From Chara braunii (Eukaryota > Streptophyta > Charophyceae > Charales > Characeae): a stretch of DNA of 44,973 nucleotides. The notes beneath the pieces are model-generated. The model had not been told where the DNA came from. It saw nothing but the letters and a program-made list of their open reading frames with translations, and made no database searches. The stretch is taken from positions 111,600-156,572 of the forward strand of contig BFEA01000342.1 of assembly GCA_003427395.1 (NCBI GenBank), written 5' to 3'. Positions 22,702-33,082 of the stretch are shown one piece after another. Numbering within the stretch: position 1 is the first letter of the stretch; each line of letters begins with the position of its first letter. The position numbers and the translations under genes are program-made.

Positions 22702-23506
22702 ATGGCGCGATGGTTCTCATCTCCTACCTATTCTAGTGGTCCAGAGATGCCAATAGATGTTAAGGAGGGGGTATCAGTCGTCCTCCCGGAAGAAGGAACG
22801 TGGACAGACCAGGAGCCAGCCTACCAAACTGTGATGCTGGATGAAAAGAGCGTGTTCCTCTGGATAGAGACAATCTGGACCAAGGTTAGCCTGACGAGAT
22901 TGTCACCGAGCTTAATGGACTTAGAATTCCGGGGGACGGTGAAAGCCCGAGGGTGGGTCTATCTATCCCATGAAAATGAAAAATGCAGTGATAATAGGAT
23001 TGGTATTGGGCATGGCGCCAACACAGTTGTTTAGACAAGCGGAATGGGAAGTGATATGGGCGGCCTGTCAGCGGGCGAAAATGGAAATGGACAAAATGGA
23101 GGTGTGAGTGGAACTCGGGGACAGAGGGAACATGAGACGCCCCCTTAGGACAATGAGATGTGTGCTACCCCCATTTCTAGTGGATGCGGTTTTCGGGATC
23201 AGGGATAGACTGGAACAGATATGCCGGTCGATGGCAAGCCTGGAACTGTACCAGTGCGCTCGGCAAGATTTCTTTAGACTGCCAGTGGAAGCGAGGTCGT
23301 TCGACGGGAACTGGGCGGAGGAACTAGCTAGGGTATTAAACCTCCTCAGCGAGGATGAAGTCTTTGTCCCTAGCCCGGTGCATTGGCAGATAATCTATCG
23401 GAATGTGGCGGCGGGTGAAACCTTCTTAGAGGGACTGAGAGAGTTGTTCTCTGACGGGGAGGAGAGTTTCAGCGATGATGAGGATGGGGACGAGATAGAG
23501 GACTGA
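22702..23506 (+). pseudogene. Unrecognised ~250-codon family member P1 (element B array)
   Basis: First of four tandem paralogues of a family I do not recognise. I choose the start at ATG 22,702 (MARWFSS) because P2 begins MARERE at the same distance from the shared LP motif. Landmarks: EGVSVVLPEEGTW, KSVFLWIETIW, then a frameshift (about 22,960-23,030) into a frame reading VIIGLVLGMAP. After an in-frame TGA (23,105-23,107) come LPPFLVDAVFGIRDRLEQI and AAGETFLEGLRELF. The C-terminus is very acidic (EESFSDDEDGDEIED). A run of about 18 adenines starts 10 nt after the stop. P2 begins 82 nt downstream. Its role is unknown. Confidence 0.6.
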
Positions 23507-23515
23507 GACTTCTAG

Positions 23516-23533
23516 AAAAAAAAAAAAAAAAAA
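23516..23533 (+). repeat. Poly(A) run just after P1
   Basis: About 18 adenines begin 10 nt after the P1 stop codon. It could be a relic of RNA-templated insertion of this copy or plain slippage. Confidence 0.85.
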
Positions 23534-23569
23534 GAGGGTGGGGACTTACCCAGGAATGGGTTGTCGACT

Positions 23570-23578
23570 ATGTGCAGG
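23570..23578 (+). promoter_or_regulatory. TGTGCAG acceptor-like motif before P2
   Basis: ATGTGCAG|G, with the AG at 23,576-23,577 and the P2 ATG at 23,588. The same TGTGCAGG string precedes P4 and Gag of element B. Confidence 0.35.
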
Positions 23579-23587
23579 TAGAAAGCG

Positions 23588-24343
23588 ATGGCCCGGGAGC
23601 GCGAGCTGTGGGACTGTACACCCAAAGGATGGGAACCGAGACGGGTTGGAGGGGGAGTAGAAATGTCTATACCTGCAGATCATGAGTGGAGAGGGACCAC
23701 GTGTGACTGTGTAGGGTCTAAAATTGTGCCCGACCTATCGTACCTATGGGTAGAATGCGTCTCGAAGCCACTAAGGGAAGAGGAAGGATGAGAGGAGATC
23801 ACGAAAGGAAGGGTGGAATCAGTTGGGATGGTCGTTCTGTCCGAACAAGGTTGGCACCTGTTTTGCACCACACTCGCCGGGGGACAGGACCCGATGTGGC
23901 TTTTAGGGGATGCTGAGGCAAGGGCTCGACGGGCGGGCGAGAGATTTGCTAACAAAGGATGGGACGCGGTCAGTAGTAGAGTCGTGATGGGAGGGTGGAA
24001 GGAGTTTAGGCCCCCCTGCCAGCGGATCAAGACCTGGGTACCCGAGTTCGTAGCAGATTGGTTTGGGGGTTTCGACCATGTTAAGGAAGTAGCAAGCACT
24101 ATGGGGCGGGTGCACGTGAATTGTGCCTGGTTGACGGAAGAATTATATAAAACGTCCTTGAAATTTGGGCCCTTCCATGGCGATAGAGCCTGGGAGGTCC
24201 TCATCATTTTGGACATCGAAAGGAATGACCGGCTGAAAGTCACTCCGGAAACCAGGGAGGCTATAATTCGCCGCGAGGTAGCTGTCACTCCTTGCTATGT
24301 AGATGATGCGTTTAAGTTGTTCGAGGTACTGTGGTTCGACTGA
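23588..24343 (+). pseudogene. Unrecognised ~250-codon family member P2 (element B array)
   Basis: One frame of 251 codons from ATG 23,588 with a single internal TGA (23,789-23,791), compatible with CGA-to-TGA change. Landmarks in family order: GVEMSIP, SYLWVECV, LSEQGWHLF, GGQDPMWLLGDAEARARRAG, VVMGGWKEFRPP, WVPEFVADWFGGFDHV, LKFGPFHGDRAWEVL, IIRREVAVTPCYVDDAFKLFE. It is mixed alpha/beta in appearance, with no signal peptide, membrane segment or known catalytic signature. It lies 82 nt after P1 and 123 nt before the P3 start. Restricted to the flank of the retroelement, it is best viewed as an accessory gene of it. Confidence 0.65.
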
Positions 24344-24404
24344 GAGTGGAAAAAGCCGCGGGGCCAGGCAAGCATGGGAGAATTGCTAAGATAAGGGAAT
24401 GGGA

Positions 24405-24421
24405 TGTCTGGCCATTGTAGG
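24405..24421 (+). promoter_or_regulatory. Weak acceptor-like site before P3
   Basis: GTCTGGCCATTGTAG|G, with the AG at 24,419-24,420, 46 nt before the ATG at 24,466. It is the weakest of the set. Confidence 0.2.
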
Positions 24422-24465
24422 GTTCGGTGCGGATTGTGAGCAAGAAGGCCAAGGACGAGAGCGCA

Positions 24466-25239
24466 ATGGGACGAAGGAGGACGTTTCTTGAAGACCGCCC
24501 CCTAGGCATTGAGCCACATAGGGAAATGGAGGGTGAAGAAGAAATTAGTCTGCCGGTCGCAAGCGAGGGTTGGCACCCGGTGGTGGATTGGATCGGGGTG
24601 GAGCTCATAGAAAATATGGTTTACTTGGTAACGAGGGTCGAATGGCGCGCGGACGAGAATGGGGAATGGAACCCGGACCCGCGGGGGCATGTGCGTGCGG
24701 AAGGGCGATTGTATGTGTCTGAGGATGGGTGGCGGGAGTTCAGAGTCCGGTTGGCATCAGGAGAGGACCCGTTGAGTATGTTTGAAGGGGCATGGCAATT
24801 AGTGTGGCGAGCAGGGTTCGAATTTGCAGATCCGGGATTTGATGATGTAATGACAGACCTTAGGGTAGCTAGGGCCGGAAGTTTTGCATTGCCGAGCGAA
24901 AACATTCGGATGAGGCTGCCGCCCTTTCTGCTGGAAAGGCTAGGCGGACCGGAGCTTGTCAGGCGGGCGGTTGCCGACCTCGCTAGTCTGACATACGAAG
25001 ACGCGACGGTACACCAAGAATACTATCGGGTCTTCCTAGAAATGGGGCCGTTTAGCGGAGAACAGAGGTATGAAGTGTTGTGAACCCTGCGCGCCGTGCT
25101 TACCACTAGACCAAGGGCTCCGGTTGTTAGCAATAGGGTTCTGTGGGGCGTTGTTCGACGGGAAATAAGTCGGGGGTCAACGTACATGGATGACCTGTAC
25201 TGCTTGTATGAGCCAATGGAAGTAGAGACAGGCTGGTAG
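24466..25239 (+). pseudogene. Unrecognised ~250-codon family member P3 (element B array)
   Basis: A frame from ATG 24,466 (MGRRRTF) to TAG 25,237-25,239 with one internal TGA (25,081-25,083). Landmarks: EEEISLP, RLYVSEDGWREFRVRLASGE, DPLSMFEGAWQLVWRAGFEF, MRLPPFLLERLGG, YYRVFLEMGPFSGEQRYEVL, then beyond the TGA VVRREISRGSTYMDDLYCLY. This is the most complete illustration of the family: an SLP-containing N-terminal module, a DGW-F module, and a C-terminal module containing LEMGPF and a [VM]DD motif. The frame can also be opened upstream to 24,427, but the ATG at 24,466 fits the other copies better. Confidence 0.65.
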
Positions 25240-25351
25240 GAGAGGCAAGAAAAAGAGGAAGGGGATAGAGAGGAAAGGAAGCATCGAGTTTAGGACCGGG
25301 GAGTTGCTTAGGCGATGACGGAAGAGAAAGATGAAATAAGCAAACTCCCTT

Positions 25352-25370
25352 GCTGTTTAAACTGTGCAGG
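25352..25370 (+). promoter_or_regulatory. TGTGCAG acceptor-like site before P4
   Basis: TTGCTGTTTAAACTGTGCAG|G, with the AG at 25,368-25,369, 19 nt before the P4 ATG (25,388). Together with P2 and Gag it defines a repeated TGTGCAGG motif. Confidence 0.4.
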
Positions 25371-25387
25371 GGACCGCTAAATCAACA

Positions 25388-26173
25388 ATGGCAATGAGAC
25401 GCGCACGGATGTCGCGACGGCCCACACACCCTCGGCCACCCACAGAAAGTGGAGGCGGATGGGAGGTATCGCTCCCGGCAAGCTACATGGTCCGAGGAAT
25501 TGACACTGAATGGAGAGCCGTGACCTTGGGAAGGGACCAGGCGTTCATGATGGTAAAATGCTTCTGGAGTGGGATGAGGTTCGATAGGGGACCAAGGGAC
25601 GACCTGTATATCGATCTAAAGGTAACATGAACCGTATACCTGCCGGAGGTCGGATGGCACATGCTAGGAACGGAATTGGCACTAGGGCATGGGCTGTTAC
25701 CAATCTTCCAAAGGGCTACTAGGATAGTGGACCGGATAGGCCAGGAAGTACGAGGAAGAAGGAACGTGGGGCTGAGGACCCGGGTAGAGGTAGGAGGATG
25801 GCAAGAGTTTAAGGCCCCGATGATGGGATTGCGGTGCCGAGTGCCCCGCTTCATGGTGGACTTGGTATTTGGCAGCCTCTCAAGGGCAAGAAGCCTGGTG
25901 GAGTTGACTCTAATCTGGAACCACTACTTCCGTCCGCAGACGACGGTGATGTTTTACGATGTGTCAGTTAGGCACAGACCGTTTTGGGGAAACCAGAGCC
26001 GTATGCTACTCGAACTCATCGAAATCGTGATATTCGGGCTACCATGCATGACGTTTGAGGAATATGAACCAATAATTATAAGGGAAATAGAAATGGGAGA
26101 AAACTATCTTGCAGGGGTGGCCGACCTGTTTGAAGAACCGGATGAGCAAGACAGACCTGAGGGACCGGCGTGA
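25388..26173 (+). pseudogene. Unrecognised ~250-codon family member P4 (element B array)
   Basis: A frame of 262 codons from ATG 25,388 (MAMRRARMSRRP, Arg-rich) with one internal TGA (25,628-25,630). Landmarks: GGWEVSLP, LGRDQAFMMVKCFW, VYLPEVGWHMLGTELALGHG, VEVGGWQEFKAP, LRCRVPRFMVDLVFGSLSRA, VRHRPFWGNQSRMLLELIEI, IIIREIEMGENYLAGVADLF. The C-terminal part pairs most closely with P1 (both have GE.[FY]LxG...LF), while P2 and P3 share the VDD/MDD ending, so two subtypes alternate around the array. Gag starts 450 nt downstream. Confidence 0.65.
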
Positions 26174-26600
26174 GAAAGGAAAGTACGGGGAAAAAAGTAA
26201 AAGGTGAAAAATCGGAATGAGAAGCTAGCCGTCAACAAGAGAGTAGTGGTCGGAGTTCCGTCCACTTGAGATCGTGACAGGAGGGAACTGGGAAGACCAC
26301 CCGCGCTGAAAGACGTTGGGGCATCCGGGAGTCTGAGAGTCAAAAGGGCTACCCTCGAGGGGAGAGCCACTAGCCTCAGACACCGCCCTAAGGGACCGGG
26401 CACGGCAGTGACAAAACGCCAAACCTTGGCAGCAAGCCTTCGGCAGAAGAAAGATAGGACGACGCCCTGTAGGAAATTGTTAGGTGAGTCGTTCTGATAA
26501 AATAAGACGGGAAAACATGAAAATAAGTAAGAATAAGAGGACCTTAGGGCCCGGGAACTATGGAAACTATGAAAAACCGGTCTTTTCGCAAAAAAATATT
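26174..26600 (+). other. Spacer between P4 and Gag of element B
   Basis: About 430 bp with no credible ORF. It carries the acceptor-like tract immediately before Gag. Confidence 0.5.
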
Positions 26601-26613
26601 TTTCATGTGCAGG
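26593..26613 (+). promoter_or_regulatory. TGTGCAG acceptor-like site before Gag, element B
   Basis: ATATTTTTCATGTGCAG|G, with the AG at 26,611-26,612, 14 nt before the ATG at 26,626. Confidence 0.4.
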
Positions 26614-26625
26614 GTAGGTAAAGGG

Positions 26626-28670
26626 ATGGCGTCGGAAGAAGAGGCTGGGGAACTCCGAAGCAAAGGAAGTCAGGGCACGGGTAGGGTTACGGAACGAAAC
26701 GAAGCATCAGTAAAGGATCGAGAGTCAGCAAAACCAGAGGGGACTAGGGAAGATGGGAAGGATCTTTCGACAGACGAAAGTTGGGGGAAAACCGGGGGTA
26801 GCAAAAGAGGACCTCAGGAAAATAAGAAAGGAAGGGACAATGGAAGATCGAGTCCTCGAAACTCAGAAGGGACTACGCCCAAGAAAACGAAGGTCTCGGA
26901 CGCCCGCCGTAAGCTAGCAGAGCTAGAAAAGCGAACCGCAGAATATAAAGCAAGGCTTATGGAGGAAATGATGGCTGGGCAGGAAAGGGACTCCGTGGGA
27001 GAAGGGTTGCGAGAGGAATGTAGGGTCAGCCAGGGCGAAATCAGGCACGGAGGGAAGGATAACAACCATAAGGGAACGCCCAGCAAGAAAGGGAAGGAAA
27101 AGGGGGACGCTTCGACTGTGGAGGCAGAAAAGGCTACGACCCCGCCTGCTATGGATAGCGGGACTAGCCGCCTGCCCCCCACACCGAAAGTAGCAAAGGG
27201 TTGCAACGGACTTTGGAGTCTCAGAGAAATGGTGCTAAGATGGTTCGATTCTGAGGGTACGCCAAAGGCTGGGGAAAAGCAAGGGGATAACAAGGAAGGA
27301 GACGAGACCAGTCCGGCTGGTGAAGTAGGTAGCTTTGAGGGAGATCTTAAGAAATAGTAGTTACCCTAACCCGGGCTCTTAATAAGAATCAGGAGTATCT
27401 GGCCGATGCCGAGAAGAAACTCACTTTCGATGGGGCGAACATTACGGAATTCCTGATAGACTATGAGAACCTGACAACCTTGTTGAAATAGAGTGAGGAA
27501 GAAAAGATGGACCATTTGGGGTGGCATGTGTCACTGAGTCTGGGTAGAGACATTATGGCCATCGTCGCCACTAGTGGATCCTGGAAGGAAACCAGGAACG
27601 AGATGATGAGGAAGTACCTAAAGGCGGAGAAGATGGCAACAAAAGTTGAGTTAGCTGCAGTCCGAAGGAAGAACTATGCGACTTACAACAACTTCCTAAG
27701 GGTCTTTACTCTAGTCGCGCTACGAATTCCCGGGGTAACAGACCGGATAATGAGTAAGTATTTCCTCAGGAAGTTCTCCAAATTCGACAAAGATAAGATT
27801 CTATCAGCTTACCAGCAGACTAGCAAGTTCGAGTATACTAGGGATGTGGACTTCAGCACGGTAACAGACCTCGCAGAAAAGACAGTGGTGACCGATACGC
27901 TAGCCCTGCTTAAGGAAGGGGAGGTTATAGACTTGACTGGGAAGACGGGGGATAAGGTCAAGAAGGGGATAGAGAGCCTACACGAACGAGTGCACGGGGT
28001 TAACAGCAAGATGGAAAGAATGAAAAATGCCCTATTAGTAATGCAGGCGCAGGTGTCCCGACCCGCCCTCCCGCCCCAAGAAACCGTAGTTCCGGTAGCA
28101 GTAGCGAATCGGGGGTATGGCAGAAGGGGTCCGGCCAATGAGCAGTGCAAGTATTGCACAATGGTTGGACATTTCATGCGAACCTGCCCAAGACTCAACC
28201 ATGATATCATAAGACAGAGATGCAGCAGGTCCCTGAAGGGTGAGATTCTCGGACCCCAGGAAGAGCGCGTAAATTGGAATTCGTCAGGAGGGATGAGGCG
28301 TGCCGTTATCATCCTGAACAATTTGGATATAGCCGCCGTAGAAGCAGAGTCGGTAGCCGATATTGTCTGGGACCAACTGAGAGGACGTGGACCACACACC
28401 AATTTCATCCTAGAAGGCAACGGGCAGGATAGGGTAAACATCAGCACCCGACAGACCGGTGCGGGAAAGAAGCTTATTCGAGATATAGTAAAGGAAGACG
28501 TCGCAAGGACTAGCGCAGATCAAGGGGAAACCGAGGCCGAAGAATCAGAAAAGGTTTACGGAAAGACAAGGGAAAAAGAACCGATAGATAAAGTGGAGGC
28601 GGCAAAGAAGAAGTTCAGGTATCGAATTCCGATCCTGACTTCGCCTGAAATCGATGGCACAAGCGCGTAG
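26626..28670 (+). pseudogene. Gag structural protein, element B
   Basis: The start at ATG 26,626 (MASEEEAGEL) opens a 240-residue hydrophilic, Lys/Glu/Ser-rich extension with a short coiled coil (SDARRKLAELEKRTAEYKAR). A frameshift near 27,350 leads into the capsid-like frame: LTFDGANITEFLIDYENL, a TAG (27,489-27,491), MDHLGWHVSLSLGRDIM, then SWKETRNEMMRKYL. A second helix-rich part contains TVTDLAEKTVVTDTLALLKE. The CCHC knuckle CKYCTMVGHFMRTC lies near 28,150. The tail ends in KKKFRYRIPILTS, a usual pre-protease segment. The arrangement matches Gag1 of element A, without its prion-like tract. Confidence 0.8.
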
Positions 28671-29329
28671 AGGTAGAGGAGGCCCCGAAACCATAGGAGC
28701 AGGAAACAGAAGAGCCCGAAACACCGCAAGGGGTCTTCAACCTCCAACGAATTCCCGGAGATCTGGAGGACCTGGAAAAGGCCTTTGCAGACATCCGCCT
28801 AAGCCTACCTGACCGAGAAGGGGGTGAAGTCATGAGGGCACCACCCGGGACAAAGCTTAGCTTCCATGCATTGCCCGTAGGAAAGCTGAAAGTCCAAATC
28901 GGAACCCACCACACAGATGCATTAGTGGACGGCGATGCGGAAATTACCCTCATACAACAGGACTTTGCAACGATTACCGACTGCACCGTAAACAAGGAAG
29001 TGATGGGGAGTATCTGGGGAGCTGGCGGGGAGATTCCCGTTGCAGGGTACGTTACGAAATGCGCAGTCAGGGCAGGGATTAGGAAAATAATCTAGTCCTT
29101 TCAGCTGATGACCGTGATGGAAGAAATGGACCATGACATAATTCTCGGAAGACCGTGGTGCACCAATGTAGAGATGATAGGTATGCATATGCATGATGGC
29201 ACATACATGGTAGATATAGAGGACCCCGTGACCGGTCACGGGGAACTCCTCCGACTCCTTGGGACTGGAGGGGATCTGTCGAAGGGCAAGTTGGCAACTT
29301 GGTCGCCGACGTTCGAGGAGAGTGCGTGA
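28671..29329 (+). pseudogene. Aspartic protease, element B
   Basis: The pre-protease helix (GDLEDLEKAFADIRLSLPDR) leads into the protease frame from 28,832. The active site reads ALVDGDAEITLI, so the catalytic Asp is kept but the invariant Ser/Thr-Gly is replaced. After a TAG (29,093-29,095) the same frame gives DHDIILGRPWC, the conserved distal motif. Stops and motif change mark it as inactive. Confidence 0.75.
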
Positions 29330-30794
29330 AAGGGGGCATTTGCACGAATGGAAGGTATGAGGGAAATAATAGAGATCATGATTGAGGAGGCCTTTAGCAA
29401 GAAGGAGTGGATCAAGATGGGCTTACCTCTGAAGAAGAGGAGGCAAGAGGACGAGGCCCTGAAAGTTATGGTGGCTGAAAAGGAGTCGGAAGTCGAACTT
29501 GGGGCCAGCCTGCCCAAACCAAAGGAAGGCCGAAATGAAACGCAGGAAGTGGTGCTTGAAATCCCGGACTTATTATAACTCGTTAAGGCCATCAAGTACC
29601 ACAAGGTGGGGGTGGACCCCGCAGCGCTTGCAAAATTTGAAGACGGGGTCCGAAAGGGCTACTGTCTGAACGGGAAGCTAGTCAGCATCCAACCCCGCGT
29701 CCTGGAGGTAGCAAGGCCGATCCCGACCGTTCATTTTTTAGGAGAACAATCCCAGAAGGAAGTATGCGAAAATATAAACCCGTAGGGAAGAAAGCCAAAC
29801 CGGTCTCGATCCTAGTTGAAACATCAAGGGACGAGGTCATGGAAAAGGAGGAAGAAATCTTGCGGATAATAAGGGAGAGGCGAGCAGCGGAAGGGCACCG
29901 GATACCTGATGAGATAGCGATGACCATGAAGATAGGGGTAGAAGGGTTCTTAACGGCGGAAGAGACCCAGTTGATAAGAAGGGCGTGCCAAGAATTTCAC
30001 CTAGCCTTCGCCTTCAATGACCACCAGAAAGGCCGGTTGGACGCAAAGCTAATTTCCCCCGTTAGGATCCACACGACAGAACACGAATGCTGAAACGATA
30101 AAGGACATGCCTACGAGTTCGGAATACCGGCGGAAGTCACTGAGTTGCTTAGAGCCAAGATAGATTAATTCGTGGCCGAACCCACCGCGTTCCCCTACGC
30201 CAACAAGTGGTTCGTTTTTCGGAAACCAAACAAGACGCTCAGATGGATCCAAGATTAGCAGAAGTTGAACGCAGTAACAATCCGAGATGCGGGATCGCTT
30301 CCACAAGCTGACCCACTGGCAGAGTCTCGCGCCGGACGAAGCATTTACTCCCTGATAGACCTGTACTCAGGATACGACTAACTGCCGCTCGATGCGAGAG
30401 ATAGACCGTACACCGCCATGAACACCCATGTAGGACAGCTGCAGATGCAAGTGCCCCTATGGGCTTCACAAATGCTGTGGCGGAGGCACAAAGGAGGATG
30501 CTTGCGGTCGCAGGGGACATGTTCCCGAAAAAATGCGAACCCTACATAGATGACAATCCCGTAAAAGGTGCGCAGGACAAGGATGAGACAAAGGTCCAGC
30601 CGGGCATACGGAAGTTCATCTGGGATCATCTACACGACATCAAGAACTTACTCCGGCGGTTCCTGGTATACAACATTACTGCAAGTGGACCGAAAAGCAT
30701 TCTGGCAGTTCCAGAAGTGGCCATACTAGGATTTCGTTGTGGGGCCTATGGGAGGAAACCCGATCCAGCAAAGACAGATAAGATCTCCCAATGA
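29330..30794 (+). pseudogene. Reverse transcriptase with N-terminal linker, element B
   Basis: A charged linker (29,348-30,093) ends in RLDAKLISPVRIHTTEH, the same lead-in as element A. The polymerase fingers follow with stops: KWFVFRKPNKTLRWIQD, TAG, QKLNAVTIRDAG, then LIDLYSGYD (motif A), TAA and DRPYTAMNTH. A frameshift near 30,450 restores the frame from 30,459 with GFTNAVAEAQRRML. CEPYIDDNPVKGA contains the YxDD box, and AILGFRCGAYGRKPDPAK follows. Motif B is scrambled by the frameshift. The degree of decay is greater than in element A. Confidence 0.8.
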
Positions 30795-31396
30795 CCGACG
30801 CCTCTGCGCACCACGACGGAGGTACGAGCCTTCCTAGGGGTAGTCGAATTCTAAAGGATCTTTATCAAAGGGTTCGCAAAGATAGCAGAGCCTATCCGCG
30901 CAATGATTAGGGAAGGAGGAACTATGGAATGGACCGAGGATAGGGAAGCGGCAGTCCAGACCCTCAAAGATATTCTGTCTTCCGATCGAGTCACTTTGGC
31001 AGCGCCTTGCTTCAATGATGAAGTAGGGCGACCCTTTATCCTAGAAACGGACGGAGGACCCTTGGCGGTAGGGGGAGTACTGATACAGAGAAGTGAGGAG
31101 GGTAAGGAGAGGCATATCATGTTTGAGAGCAGGACCCTGAATTTGGCAGAGCGGCGGTACTCACAGTTCAAGAAAGAAGTTTTAGCCATTCTACATTGCC
31201 TTAAGACTTTTCAGGCATACCTATTTGGGAGACGGCTTACCTTGAGAATTGATCCGACCAATGTCGTCGGGGCATTAAAGAACTACAAGCCTATAGACCC
31301 GACCGTTGGAAGGTGGATAAGCTTCATATGGCAATTCGACTACAAGGTCGAGCGAATCGCGGGACTCTGAAATAGGGCAGACGCGCTAAATCGGGT
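30795..31396 (+). pseudogene. RNase H domain, element B
   Basis: The thumb segment EVRAFLGVVEF is followed by a stop, then RIFIKGFAKIAEPIR. The RNase H frame 30,903-31,370 contains FILETDGGPLAVGGVLIQ, FESRTLNLAERRYSQFKKE, LAILHCLKTFQAYLFGRRL and LRIDPTNVVGALKNY. A TGA (31,368-31,370) precedes NRADALNR, the canonical domain end. Its similarity to 6,850-7,212 of element A is obvious. Confidence 0.8.
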
Positions 31397-33082
31397 TTGC
31401 GTTACGTCGGAAGGGTAGAGGATGCCGAACCAATCGACGCCTTCCTAGAGTACGAAGGGGGGACCCTTGTCATAGATAATGAGATGGCGGGCACCGCTCC
31501 TACAATGGATCAACTACTGATTCAGACCTTGGAAAAGGGCGCGCCTGCGATAGTTGCGGAACTCAGGGAAGGACCAGTCACCACGATTAGACGCAAAGAT
31601 GAGAAGGATTCGTGGGGAGCAACGATGGGGTCAAAGGAAGAGCTGATGGCAATGGTCGTTGAAGGGGGTCAGGAGTCTGAGATGAATCTAGTAGACAGTT
31701 GGACGTGACGAGAGCGGCAGTATCTAGTGAATCGGTCTCAGGAGGAGCAAAACACCGATCAGAAGGGACGAAATTTCTTCCTTATCCAGATGTATGATGG
31801 CATCTTTAGAGAAATCGGTCTGCTGCTAATAGGAAACAAGCAGCCTACGGAAGTCAGCCCCAAGGCAAGGGAGGAAGCTGGAAAGTATGTTTTGAGCCAC
31901 GGTCACCTGTTCAAGAAAGAAGAAGGGATGATGCCTAGGCGTGTCGTATACGGAAGGTCTAGGCAGTTAGACATAACCCAGACAATGCATGATGGGCTAG
32001 CCGGAGGGCACCGGTCATCCAAAGGAACTCTGGCAAAAATCGCACCACTTTATTTCTGACCAGGTATGGCAGGCATGGTGGCGACGTACTGCCAAACATG
32101 TCTGATATGCCAGAAAAGGAGTTCCGCACATGTCTTCGAACCCCTTAGACCTACCCGGGTACTGGGGCCGGGGCACCTCTTCCACCTTGACCTCGCAGTT
32201 ATACCTGTATCAATGGATGGATACAGGTATATCTTGGATGCAAAAGATAATCTCAGCGGTTATGTGGAGGCAGTAGCTCTTAAGAGAAAGACGGGGAAAG
32301 GAGTGGCCGATTGGATAAAAGACTTCTACCTTAAGCACCCCTTTGTGCGCAGATTCATAGCAGACAATGAAACGGAGTTCGTCAACCAGGAAGTGTTGGG
32401 AAGGCTTAAGGCGTTGTGCGTACCTATCAAGATCATCGAACCATATCACCCTGAGGCTAATGCACTAGTAGAAAGGGGGCACCGAACCTTGAAAAACACA
32501 ATCGCTAAGTTGGCAGCCGATGACCTGGGGAACTGGCCTCGGTACCTGAAGCAGGTGGTCTTCTCTGAGAACATGACGCCAAAGAGGACGACGGGATGCA
32601 TTCCGGCGGAACTCTGGTATGGGAGGGAGATTGATTTCCCGGTGGAAGCCCTGGTTCCTACCTGGAACAGGCTAGATGACAATCCGCACATGTCTACGGA
32701 AAAACTAATTGCCTCACGTTGCCAACAGGTCGTGAGACATGAGGAAGCCTTGGAGGAGGTGGTTAAACGAGTAATGGATAGTCGAATGAGGGACAAAGCA
32801 AGGTGGGATCAGGTAAAGAACATCCGGAAGGAGCCGCTCCAGGTGGGAGAAAAAGTACTAGTTAGGAACTCAGCTTTGGAAAGCACGTGGTCTGGGCAGC
32901 TGGGGAAGAGATTCAAAGGGCCCTACAGGATCGCTAAGCGGGTGGGATTGAACACGTTCGAACTTGAGGATATTGATGGTACTAGTATAAGAGGGTCATT
33001 TCCGGGACAGAGGCTGGTCAGGTTTTGGGGCAGGGATCCAGTGGAATACAGGAGGCTCAGGATACATAAACAGGGGATTTGA
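31397..33082 (+). pseudogene. Integrase, element B (Ty3/gypsy type)
   Basis: The linker (31,397-31,708) is in the same frame as integrase, with TGA stops at 31,706 and 32,057. The H2C2 module reads TMHDGLAGGHRSSKG, then CQTCLIC. Catalytic acids: D in HLDLAVIPV, D in FIADNETEF and E in NALVERGH. The uninterrupted 338-codon stretch 32,066-33,082 carries the whole core plus the SH3-like C-terminal domain (LGKRFKGPYRIAKRVGLN, FELEDIDGTS). This is the best-preserved enzyme in the window. It lacks a chromodomain. Confidence 0.9.
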
